A stretch of 5,003 nucleotides of DNA from assembly GCA_938045085.1 (NCBI GenBank), contig CALINZ010000258.1, forward strand, positions 1 through 5,003, given 5' to 3'. The position numbers were made by a program, and so were the translations under genes. Below, one piece after another: positions 1 to 5,003 of the stretch (positions are counted from its first letter, which is position 1; each line of letters starts with the position of its first letter). The notes under the pieces were generated by a model. The model made no database searches, was not told where the DNA came from, and saw nothing but the letters and a program-made list of their open reading frames with translations. Source of the stretch: an uncultured Collinsella sp. Lineage in GTDB: Bacteria; Actinomycetota; Coriobacteriia; Coriobacteriales; Coriobacteriaceae.

Positions 1-14
1 TCCAGCCGGTCCAA

Positions 15-49
15 ACCACCACAAAGGTACCTGCCCCCTTCGTGGTGGT
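15..49. repeat. Imperfect palindrome / hairpin upstream of the lacI-family gene
   Basis: ACCACCAC (15-22) pairs perfectly with GTGGTGGT (42-49). After one A/C mismatch, AAGG (24-27) pairs with CCTT (37-40), giving 12 paired positions around a 9-base loop. The inner sequence ACCTGCCCCCTT resembles ACCTGTCCCTTTTT in the next repeat (66-115), so both may belong to one family of intergenic elements. No T-tract follows on the + strand, so it is not a textbook terminator, although it could end a gene lying left of the window. The structure is seen directly; its function is unknown. Confidence 0.5.
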
Positions 50-65
50 CGCGCTGGCAACGGCG

Positions 66-115
66 TTTCCCCAGATAAACCTGCCAAAATAAACCTGTCC
101 CTTTTTGGTAGGTTT
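66..115 (+). repeat. Left copy of a structured intergenic repeat (CCTGTCCC element)
   Basis: Bases 66-101 recur as the reverse complement at 3277-3313 with only a one-base T-run length difference. Similarity continues more loosely inward. AAACCTGCCAA (77-87) can pair with TTGGTAGGTTT (105-115) through one G-T wobble, leaving a 17-base loop that holds CCTGTCCC. The element also contains an internal direct repeat, ATAAACCTGYC, 14 bases apart. It ends right beside the lacI promoter, so its right arm may affect that promoter. Elements with a GGGACAGGTTTATTTT core are, from memory, common dispersed intergenic repeats, some associated with REP-type tyrosine transposases; none is encoded here. Confidence 0.75.
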
Positions 116-119
116 GGGA

Positions 120-128
120 TGCTACAAT
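120..128 (+). promoter_or_regulatory. Extended -10 promoter of the lacI-family gene
   Basis: TGCTACAAT matches the extended -10 form (TGn followed by TAYAAT-like TACAAT at 123-128). No convincing -35 is found at 16-18 bp spacing, where the sequence is T-rich; extended -10 promoters often tolerate this. Transcription would start near 135, leaving a leader of about 30 bases before the ATG at 164. The upstream ATG at 119 lies inside this promoter, which argues against its use as the start codon. Confidence 0.5.
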
Positions 129-139
129 CTGGCTTGTAC

Positions 140-153
140 TTGAAACGCATCAA
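140..153. promoter_or_regulatory. Candidate LacI-type operator, probable autoregulation site
   Basis: TTGAAACGCATCAA is a 14-bp partial palindrome, TTGA-nn-CG-nn-TCAA, with a central CG. This is the layout expected for LacI/GalR operators, where the hinge helices insert a leucine at a central CpG step. It lies just after the predicted transcription start and before the ribosome binding site of a LacI-family gene, so a bound repressor would block its own transcription. The palindrome is seen; the binding role is inferred. Confidence 0.5.
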
Positions 154-163
154 AGGGGCCGCT

Positions 164-1273
164 ATGGCAAAGGTAAAAATCAGCGACGTCGCGCGCGAGG
201 CCGGGGTTTCGCTGGGCACGGTTTCCAACGCGCTCAACCATCCCGAAAAGTTGCGCCCCGAGACCCTCAAGCTCATCAACGAGACCATCAGTCGCCTTGG
301 CTACCTGCCCAACCAAAGCGCCCGTCAGCTCGCGGGCGGTGCCACCAAGTCCTTTGGCCTGGTGCTCCCCCGTCTCGATCACGGCTTTTCGCTCCAAATC
401 GCCAGCGGCGCCCACAACGAGGCCCGCAAGCACGGCTACGACTTGCTCATCGCCAACGCCGATAACGACGATATTCTCGAGGACCATTACCTGCGCTACT
501 TTATGGGCACCCAGATGTCCGGCGTCATGGTTCAGCCCATGGCATCCCCCGACTGGCACCCCGCCATGACCAAGATGCCCGTGTCGATCGTCCATCTGGA
601 CATCCATTGCTCCGAGCCCGGCTACTACGTGGCCGCCGACAACGAGGCCCAGGGTCGCATCATTGCCGAACTTGCTATCGCCCGCGGCGCGCACCATATT
701 GTCGTCGTCGGCCGAGCAGCATTTATGCAACTCACCCTGCGCGTCCTTGGCATTCATAAGGCGCTCGCCCTGCACCCCGATATCAAGATCGAAGTCATCG
801 ACGCCGGCGAGTGGAACACGGCGGCCGACGGCTATGGTATCGGCAACCAAATCGCCGAGCGCCCCGCGGACGAACGTCCCGATTTTGTCGTCGGCCTGAC
901 CGATGTGTTGGCCTCGGGCGTCGTTTCGGCACTGGTCGACAAGGGCATCTCTGTCCCCGGGCAAGTACGCGTGGCCGGATGCGACGGCAACCCGCTCGCT
1001 TGGAGCGGATCGGTCCCGCTCACTACGGTAGCGCCCCCGGGCTACGAGATTGGCCGCAAGGGTGTCCAACTGCTGATGGAGCAAATCGAGAACAAGGCCC
1101 CGGCAAAGATCAAGCATATCCGTGTCGGCTCCGCAGCGCGTACCGTCACCGCAGTCGCCGCCGAGGATATCAACCGCCAAGAACTGGTACGTCCGTTCCT
1201 ACTGGAACGCGCCAGCACCCAGGCAAGCAGCCAGACCGACGCCACGGCCATCAACCTCGGTGCGTATCTATAG
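164..1273 (+). CDS. LacI/GalR-family transcriptional regulator
   Basis: A 369-residue DNA-binding regulator, close to the usual 330-350 with a longer tail. Residues 6-25 form the N-terminal helix-turn-helix (ISDVAREAGVSLGTVSNALN). The hinge is near residues 50-59 (NQSARQLAGG), with Leu56 as the likely minor-groove wedge. From about residue 63 there is a periplasmic-binding-protein-like effector domain with typical blocks (GLVLP, SGVMVQP, VAADN, FVVGLTD, VRVAGCDG). The family usually binds sugars or nucleosides; the ligand cannot be told here. The ATG at 164 is chosen because AAAGGGG (152-158) sits five bases upstream and the HTH begins immediately; the longer start at 119 lies in the promoter. 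Residues after about 325 are unlike the usual short C-terminus. No transporter or sugar enzyme is adjacent, so its target may be itself or genes outside the window. Confidence 0.93.
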   Translation: MAKVKISDVAREAGVSLGTVSNALNHPEKLRPETLKLINETISRLGYLPNQSARQLAGGATKSFGLVLPRLDHGFSLQIASGAHNEARKHGYDLLIANADNDDILEDHYLRYFMGTQMSGVMVQPMASPDWHPAMTKMPVSIVHLDIHCSEPGYYVAADNEAQGRIIAELAIARGAHHIVVVGRAAFMQLTLRVLGIHKALALHPDIKIEVIDAGEWNTAADGYGIGNQIAERPADERPDFVVGLTDVLASGVVSALVDKGISVPGQVRVAGCDGNPLAWSGSVPLTTVAPPGYEIGRKGVQLLMEQIENKAPAKIKHIRVGSAARTVTAVAAEDINRQELVRPFLLERASTQASSQTDATAINLGAYL

Positions 1274-1298
1274 CACGCCCGCGAGTATGCTAAGTCGC

Positions 1299-1347
1299 CG
1301 CTTAAGCAAAAGGGGCCCGACTATTGCCGGCCCCTTTTGCTTAAGCG
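1299..1347. terminator. Bidirectional intrinsic terminator between convergent genes
   Basis: Arms 1299-1317 and 1329-1347 form a perfect 19-bp stem with an 11-base loop. The GC core GGGGCC/GGCCCC is followed by TTTTGCTT, and by symmetry the other strand reads the same. It can therefore stop both the lacI-family gene (stop at 1271-1273) and the convergent HAD gene (stop at 1386-1388). The U-tract is short and itself base-paired in the stem. Confidence 0.85.
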
Positions 1348-1348
1348 C

Positions 1349-1370
1349 AAACGTGAGCAATTGCTCGTTT
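1349..1370. repeat. Second small hairpin in the convergent gap
   Basis: GAGCAATTGCTC (1355-1366) is a perfect 12-bp palindrome. AAACG (1349-1353) and CGTTT (1366-1370) can extend it with a small bulge. It lies between the HAD stop codon and the main terminator, so HAD transcripts meet it first. It may assist termination or protect the 3' end. Confidence 0.5.
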
Positions 1371-1385
1371 CAACACCGCAATTGT

Positions 1386-2036
1386 CTAGCGCACGGCCTT
1401 GACTGCCGCCGCCAGGTCGAATAGCGTATCGAGCACGGCCTCGCAGCCATCCACCACGTCCTGCGGCAGCGGCACGATATCGGGGACGGCAAAGACGTGA
1501 CAGCCGGCCGTGATGCCCGAGACGCAGCCGTTGCGCGAATCCTCGACCACGGCACATTCCTCGGGAGCAAAGCCCGCGCGCTCGCAGGCGAGCAGATACA
1601 TCTCGGGGTCGGGCTTGCCGTGCACGACGTCCTCGCCACACGTTACCGTTTCAAACTTGTCAAAAAGACCGACCATCTTAAGGTTGCGCTCGGCCGTAAC
1701 GAGGCGCGACGACGTCGCTAGACCCACGTGATAGCCCGCAGCCAGCAGCTCGTCTAGGCACTCGGCGGCGCCGGCCTTAAGTTCCAGTTCGGTCTTGACC
1801 ATCTCGTCGCGAATCTCCTTGTGGCGACGATAGATCGCCTCGGTGGTTTCATGGCTGCCGTAATGCTTATCAAGGATGTCCATAACATCGGGCAGCGTGC
1901 GGCCGATAAACTGATGGATCAGCGCTTCATCAATCGCGAGCCCCAGCTCAGCGGCGCCTGCCTTCCAGGCCTTAATCCCCAAACGCTCGGTATCGACCAG
2001 CGTTCCATCCATGTCAAAAATAACAGCCTTGATCAT
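1386..2036 (-). CDS. HAD-superfamily phosphatase, subfamily IA (beta-phosphoglucomutase-like)
   Basis: A 216-residue predicted cytosolic phosphohydrolase or phosphomutase. Motif I is DMDGTLVDTE (residues 8-17), with Asp8 as nucleophile and Asp10 as acid/base. Motif II is ATSS (107-110), motif III is Lys141 in HGKPDPEMY, and motif IV is EDSRNG with Glu165-Asp166 for magnesium. A helical cap lies between about residues 17 and 85. Length and motif spacing fit the beta-phosphoglucomutase / phosphoglycolate-phosphatase group, which acts on small phosphorylated sugars or metabolites; the substrate cannot be assigned. The ATG at 2036 is preferred over an upstream in-frame start at 2123 because motif I starts at once and GGGGG (2043-2047 on +) sits six bases upstream, while the longer N-terminus crosses the AT-rich operator-like palindrome. 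It is divergent from larE and convergent with the lacI-family gene. Confidence 0.9.
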   Translation of the reverse strand: MIKAVIFDMDGTLVDTERLGIKAWKAGAAELGLAIDEALIHQFIGRTLPDVMDILDKHYGSHETTEAIYRRHKEIRDEMVKTELELKAGAAECLDELLAAGYHVGLATSSRLVTAERNLKMVGLFDKFETVTCGEDVVHGKPDPEMYLLACERAGFAPEECAVVEDSRNGCVSGITAGCHVFAVPDIVPLPQDVVDGCEAVLDTLFDLAAAVKAVR

Positions 2037-2096
2037 ATCGGTCCCCCATCGACTCTCGCTGTCGTATTGCCGCAACTCTACCGCATTTGGCAACTT

Positions 2097-2113
2097 GTAT
2101 ATAACGTATATAC
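2097..2113. promoter_or_regulatory. 17-bp perfect inverted repeat in the HAD-larE divergent spacer (candidate operator)
   Basis: GTATATA (2097-2103) and TATATAC (2107-2113) are perfect inverted repeats around ACG. It is the most AT-rich spot in a GC-rich region and lies between two divergent genes, about 60 bp from the HAD start and 97 bp from the larE start. It could be a dimeric regulator site (GntR- or TetR-like size). It also contains -10-like TATATA/TATAAC strings, including TGGTATATA on the - strand, an extended -10 candidate for the HAD gene. No regulator gene adjoins it. Confidence 0.55.
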
Positions 2114-2191
2114 CATATTGCACTTTCGTTACACAGATAGAAGTCTTATGGCAAGTAACGCATTAGGATTATAGTTTTCGATCGAGTACTC

Positions 2192-2207
2192 AACGATAAG
2201 GATCGTT
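2192..2207 (+). promoter_or_regulatory. larE ribosome binding site displayed in a small hairpin loop
   Basis: AACGAT (2192-2197) and ATCGTT (2202-2207) form a perfect 6-bp stem whose four-base loop is AAGG (2198-2201), the core of the Shine-Dalgarno TAAGGA. The site ends seven bases before the ATG at 2210 and so supports that start. The stem is weak (AT-rich) and may be chance; if it forms, it would present the SD in the loop rather than hide it. Confidence 0.5.
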
Positions 2208-2209
2208 TC

Positions 2210-3088
2210 ATGATTTTAGACACCACGGCACCCGCAGAGGAGCTTCAAGACAAGCTATCGGCGCTCGAACAGCTGCTTTTGGCATACGGGCGCGTGGCTA
2301 TCGGGTTTTCCGGCGGCGTTGACAGCAGCTTTTTGGCCGCCGTATGCGCCCGCATCATGCCTACCAATACCCTCCTCGTCCATCTCACCACGCCGCTCAT
2401 CGGCACGCCCGAGCAGGCTTCGTTTGAGCAGTCCGTTGATGGGCAGGCCAATGAGGGGCCGCATTTTAAGCTCCCCGTGCTCAATCTTTCGGTGGATCAG
2501 CTGCAGCTCCCCCAAGTAGCCTGCAACGATACTAATCGCTGCTACCACTGCAAGCACGCCGGCTTTACCGCCATCGTCAACCACGCCAAGTCGCTCGGCT
2601 TTCCCACCGTCATCGATGGCAGCAATGCAAGCGATCGCGGTGACTACCGCCCCGGCATGCGTGCGGCAGAAGAGCTCGGCGTACGCTCACCCCTTATGGA
2701 GGTCGGCTTTACCAAGGACGAAGAGCGCGAGCTGCTGCGCGCATGGGGCTATCCCGTTTGGAACCTGCCGGCGGGAGCATGTCTTGCCACCCGCGTCCCC
2801 ACGGGCGAGGAGCTTACACGCGAGAAGGTCGATTTAATCCGCGCCTGCGAGGATTACCTGCACGATCTTGATCTGGCACAGGTACGCGCGCGCTTGGTCG
2901 GCGGCTGCATGCATATCGAGGCCGCACCCGCAGATGTCGCCAAGATTGCTGCCCTCGGTGGCAACGCCGTCGACGACAAGGGCAAGACCCCGCTGCCCGC
3001 CGCCATCGAGTCCGCGCTGCGCGAGCTGGGCTGCGACCATATCTCCCCCGAGGTCACCCCCTACATTCACGGCAACATGAACCTTTAG
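2210..3088 (+). CDS. larE: LarE-type ATP-dependent sulfur transferase (nickel-pincer cofactor synthesis)
   Basis: A 292-residue PP-loop ATPase. In the known pathway LarE adenylates the carboxylates of a pyridinium intermediate made by LarB and swaps them for thiocarboxylates. LarC then inserts nickel, giving the cofactor of lactate racemase LarA and its relatives. The ATP-binding PP-loop SGGVDSS is at residues 34-40. Other family blocks are RCYHCK (110-115), DGSNASD (136-142), RPGMRAAEELGVRSPL (147-162) and ACLATR (190-195). Cys111, Cys114 and Cys191 give the three-cysteine pattern known from iron-sulfur-cluster LarE proteins such as that of Thermotoga; single-cysteine LarEs instead sacrifice their own sulfur. 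Departures: NLP (185-187) where DKP is usual, and MHIE (234-237) where ARIE is usual. No larA, larB or larC lies nearby, so the final product is uncertain. TAAGGA seven bases upstream supports the start. Confidence 0.88.
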   Translation: MILDTTAPAEELQDKLSALEQLLLAYGRVAIGFSGGVDSSFLAAVCARIMPTNTLLVHLTTPLIGTPEQASFEQSVDGQANEGPHFKLPVLNLSVDQLQLPQVACNDTNRCYHCKHAGFTAIVNHAKSLGFPTVIDGSNASDRGDYRPGMRAAEELGVRSPLMEVGFTKDEERELLRAWGYPVWNLPAGACLATRVPTGEELTREKVDLIRACEDYLHDLDLAQVRARLVGGCMHIEAAPADVAKIAALGGNAVDDKGKTPLPAAIESALRELGCDHISPEVTPYIHGNMNL

Positions 3089-3115
3089 GTTACGCCGTTT
3101 TACAAACGGCGTAAC
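3089..3115. terminator. Perfect 12-bp hairpin directly after the larE stop
   Basis: GTTACGCCGTTT (3089-3100) and AAACGGCGTAAC (3104-3115) pair perfectly around TAC, beginning at the base after the TAG stop codon. No T-tract follows (TGCTCGG), so it is more likely an mRNA 3'-end stabiliser or accessory terminator than a full intrinsic terminator. Confidence 0.5.
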
Positions 3116-3165
3116 TGCTCGGCGCTGCGCGGGCTCCGGACACGGCAATCTGACGTTCAACTTCA

Positions 3166-3198
3166 CGGGCGCGACCAAAAGGTCAGCGCCCGCTTGTT
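3166..3198 (+). terminator. Probable intrinsic terminator of larE
   Basis: CGGGCGC (3166-3172) pairs with GCGCCCG (3186-3192). Inside it, GACC pairs with GGTC around an AAAA loop, with one bulged A (3185). The GC-rich stem is followed by CTTGTTT on the + strand, a reasonable though imperfect U-tract. It lies 77 bp past the larE stop and is the best termination signal in the 3089-3384 gap. Confidence 0.6.
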
Positions 3199-3264
3199 TC
3201 ACGTCACCTTACCGCACCCGGAGACCGCTCGCTCGCATATGCTCAACCTGCACTGCGTTAACTG

Positions 3265-3313
3265 ACCCGCCAATAAGGGACAGGTTTATTTTGGCAGGTT
3301 TTATCTGGGGAAA
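3265..3313 (-). repeat. Right copy (inverted) of the structured CCTGTCCC element
   Basis: Bases 3277-3313 are the reverse complement of 66-101 apart from one extra T in a T-run. ACCCGCCAA (3265-3273) pairs with TTGGCAGGT (3291-3299) through one G-T wobble. The 17-base loop matches the left copy's loop except at its last position. The rest of the 296-bp larE-to-AlbA_2 gap shows no open reading frame I would support, only this element and the three hairpins listed. Confidence 0.75.
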
Positions 3314-3324
3314 TATCGCGAGGC

Positions 3325-3375
3325 AGTCGCCCCCCTAGCACCCATCTCACTTCGAGAGACACAAGAGGGGCGACT
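3325..3375 (-). terminator. Long-loop hairpin after the AlbA_2 gene
   Basis: AGTCGCCCC (3325-3333) and GGGGCGACT (3367-3375) form a perfect 9-bp GC-rich stem about 10 bp past the stop codon of the minus-strand gene. The 33-base loop contains a small TCTC/GAGA inner pair. No clear U-tract follows on the - strand, so termination here is plausible but not certain. Confidence 0.4.
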
Positions 3376-3384
3376 CGGCTGCAT

Positions 3385-4700
3385 CTACTTCTTCCGATAG
3401 CGGCGGTTGCGGCTCGTCGTTGAACCCATTACTTCGATGAGTCCTTTATCCGCCATTTTTGGCAGATGGTAGCGGACGGACGAAATTTTGACCCCCGATG
3501 CAACCGCTATTTCTCGCGCCGTCATATCCACTTCGGCTCTGAGAGCCTCCAGGATCCTATCCGCTGTCGAAGCTGACGATTCTCTGCTCATATCGATAAT
3601 CTCAAACGTGTCTTTGCCACATTTTGACAGGACATGTTTATCGACAAGATTCCCGCAGATCAGGCGAATGTCATCCGAATCCCACTTCAGGGCCTCTCGT
3701 ATTTTTTGAACATCGCATACGCACCCATGCTCCCGCATAAACATGAGCAATGTTTCCTCGCGATCCGTCAGCTCGGTGCCCACATGGCTCTGAATCCACG
3801 TGCGGTTTTCAGCAAGCTCCGCCCCGTGCCGGGAAAGCAGCACCGTAAACGAATCGGCCTTAACGATAAATTTCGGCCTTCCAAGCGAACGAGACTCCAT
3901 CTCGCGAATCATAGCCGGGATACCAGATCCCTGGCTTTCTGCAACGGCCCCCTCGGCATGCTCTAACGGCGTCGCCCCCATTAGGCTCATGAGCTTTGGG
4001 TTTCGGCAGCGCGATTCCCCGTCTGCAAGATTGTCCACCGTCTTTCCGCCCCAAAGCCCACCGGGGTTTTTGATCTCTATTCTGTCTGGATAGATATCGA
4101 CACTCACGGCCTGCCCCACAAACATGGGCGAATATTCTCGATGGATGCAGGCGTTTGCCAAGGCCTCGCGCAAAACCTCCTGGGGAACTTCCCAATCCTC
4201 CCTTCTGCCAGCGCCTTGCACTATCGCCGCTTTGCGCAAGTTCCGTCCAATCGCGACAAGGGCATCTTCGATGCAAGCCGGAATCGGGCCATCGCACAAC
4301 TGGCGGTCAATAAACCGGGGTTGCCCGGGTGCAGATTTTTCCACATCGGAATGAACGGCGACATCAATCATGAGTTTGGGATAGAACTGCTGGGGGTAAA
4401 TTCCCGCCGACAGAAGCCCTGCGAGCTTCACCGCACCATCCTTTGTAGTGATATTGAGTCTGACCAGCTGCTTTTCCAGCGTATCGGCCCCGCGCAAAAC
4501 GCGGGGGGTCTGCAGCCGGCGATTTGCGATAATAGACCGCACGACATCTGGATCCAAATCCTCGACTGTTGCCTCCGAAACCACCGTGCCGTCTGCATCG
4601 CTCGGAAGTAACGCACTCTGTAGCTCATATAGCTCAGCGGGTGACATCTTGATATCTTTATCATCCACGCGCTTGTAGCTACCGTTCTGCACGCCGCGCG
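3385..4700 (-). CDS. 3' segment: GHKL ATPase-like domain plus winged-helix C-terminus
   Basis: About 438 residues, starting in the native frame near GVQNGSYKRV (the end of AlbA_2). Next comes the LLSAGIYPQQFYPKL linker typical of this family (about 4416-4374). The RecG-C-like ATPase domain follows, with an N-box REALANACIHREYS (4170-4129), IEIKNPGGL (4080-4054) and the glycine motif GSGIPAM (3930-3910). Two probable winged helices follow, at about 3765-3589 and 3570-3385. The latter includes TAREIAVASGVKISSVRYHLPKM and ends in a basic SRNRRYRKK tail suited to nucleic-acid contact. The frame stays open up to 4803, but residues upstream of about 4700 are out of frame with the family. The first later ATG is 4647, with only a weak AAG-type ribosome site, so separate translation seems poor. 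Confidence 0.7.
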
Positions 4701-5003
4701 CCGATATAGCAAGGCTTCGCTTTAAGCTCAAGTTCAAAGATGCGCACCAGAAGCACCTGGAGCCCGTCGACCTCGCCTCGATCAAGCTCGTACCGCGGCG
4801 CATGGGTCACCACTGCCGCTGAGCCTCCGTCTCCGATACCCGAAACAAACTGATCGCGCACCCTATCGATAGCAAAGTTAGCCGAAGGAACAAATCCTTC
4901 GGCTTCGTTTAGGCCCAAAATAATGAGCCCACCCGCAGTGTTCGCAAAAGCGCTCACTGTCTCCCATACGTCTGCGCTCAATTTATTCGTGCAGGCTTTA
5001 ACT
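4679..5003 (-). CDS. 5' segment: AlbA_2 domain, truncated by the window edge and a premature stop
   Basis: About 107 residues are visible from the window edge to the TAG at 4679-4681. The block DVWETVSAFANTAGGLIILGLNE is the hallmark of the AlbA_2 / divergent AAA_4 fold shared with Schlafen proteins, and KPCYIGAR is its usual end. The last three residues (AER) follow the frameshift and are not native. A TTG at 4981 could be read as a start, but the family-like VKACTNKL lies upstream in frame, so it is probably an internal leucine. If translated alone, this would be an isolated AlbA_2 domain. Confidence 0.7.
   Translation of the reverse strand, partial: VKACTNKLSADVWETVSAFANTAGGLIILGLNEAEGFVPSANFAIDRVRDQFVSGIGDGGSAAVVTHAPRYELDRGEVDGLQVLLVRIFELELKAKPCYIGARRAER
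4693..4703 (-). other. Frameshift site in a GC-dinucleotide tract
   Basis: On the coding strand the codons read ATC GGC GCG CGG CGT in the 5' frame, while the downstream homology needs GGC GTG CAG. Adding one GC unit to the CGCGCGC tract (4695-4701) would restore I-G-A-R-G-V-Q-N-G-S-Y, the expected family sequence. Deleting one base would also restore the frame. Loss of one dinucleotide by slippage is the simplest explanation. Confidence 0.65.

Larger units (their letters stand above)
3385..5003 (-). pseudogene. Frameshifted, 5'-incomplete AlbA_2 (Schlafen-type) / GHKL-ATPase / winged-helix protein
   Basis: Two adjacent minus-strand reading frames together encode one familiar protein type, the AlbA_2 'ATP-binding protein' or 'putative DNA-binding protein' family. 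The 5' frame (5003 to about 4700) carries the AlbA_2 core and the 3' frame (about 4700 to 3385) the rest. They join where CYIGAR in one frame should lead into GVQNGSYKRVDDKD in the other. The reading frame is open at the window edge (VKACTNKLSADVWETVSAFANT), so the true start lies beyond 5003. Members are often accessory genes of unknown role, variously suspected of regulatory or defence functions; I assign none. GC is lower than in the neighbours (48-50% in two samples), suggesting acquisition. No second lesion is visible, so the break is recent, phase-variable or a sequencing error. Confidence 0.8.

Noticed and set aside
119..163. Upstream in-frame ATG giving a 15-residue longer LacI protein
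   Set aside because: It lies within the predicted extended -10 and leader, lacks a Shine-Dalgarno and would add non-family residues before the HTH.
122..1180. A 352-codon open frame on the minus strand opposite the lacI-family gene
   Set aside because: It is a mirror of a GC-rich real gene: low-complexity, Gly/Asp/Val-rich, with no recognisable domain and no ribosome site, while the + strand encodes a clear LacI protein.
2037..2123. Longer N-terminus for the HAD protein
   Set aside because: The extra 29 residues are unlike the family, cross the AT-rich palindrome, and the ATG at 2036 has a GGGGG ribosome site and motif I immediately after it.
66..3313. The inverted repeats as ends of a transposon carrying lacI-HAD-larE
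   Set aside because: There is no transposase or recombinase and no matching target-site duplication next to the repeats (ACGGCG outside the left, TATCGC outside the right). Similarity fades gradually instead of ending sharply. Dispersed repeats fit better.
4679..4720. Programmed ribosomal frameshifting to join the two AlbA_2 frames
   Set aside because: A +1 (or -2) shift would be needed and I see no slippery heptamer or obvious stimulatory structure; dinucleotide loss or sequencing error is simpler.
4701..4803. The first 34 or so codons of the open frame starting at 4803 as native protein
   Set aside because: This stretch overlaps the AlbA_2 coding sequence in another frame, and only the latter matches the family; the frames swap roles at about 4700.
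1..5003. tRNA, rRNA, CRISPR arrays, riboswitches
   Set aside because: No cloverleaf-like sequence, regularly spaced direct repeats or recognisable riboswitch core was found on either strand.

Overview
The window looks like chromosomal DNA from a moderately GC-rich, Gram-positive gut bacterium of the Coriobacteriia. Collinsella is my best guess, made from the codon style, the mix of protein families and the short intergenic CCTGTCCC elements. It rests on recognition from memory, not a search.

Layout. Positions 1-118 hold no gene, only two hairpin-forming repeats. A LacI-family regulator (164-1273, +) follows. It has an extended -10 promoter and a 14-bp CG-centred palindrome, probably its own operator, between promoter and start. 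It converges on a HAD-superfamily phosphatase (1386-2036, -), and a 19-bp perfect stem between them is a good bidirectional terminator. The HAD gene is divergent from a LarE-type sulfur transferase (2210-3088, +). Their shared 173-bp spacer holds a 17-bp AT-rich perfect inverted repeat, probably an operator. A 296-bp gene-free stretch (3089-3384) contains three hairpins and an inverted second copy of the repeat found before lacI. The rest (3385-5003, -) is a Schlafen-type AlbA_2 / GHKL-ATPase / winged-helix protein. It runs off the right edge and is split by a frameshift at a short GC-dinucleotide tract.

How the genes relate. No pathway can be assembled. The LacI regulator has no sugar-transport neighbour here. 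LarE lacks LarA, LarB and LarC in the window, so the nickel-pincer cofactor pathway, if present, must be encoded elsewhere. The AlbA_2 gene is lower in GC (about 48-50% in two 60-base samples against 65% in two lacI samples) and is probably accessory DNA.

No clearly new multi-gene system is visible. The items most worth following are the two copies of a structured repeat whose differences preserve base pairing, the frameshifted AlbA_2 gene, the orphan three-cysteine LarE with altered motifs, and the two candidate operators.
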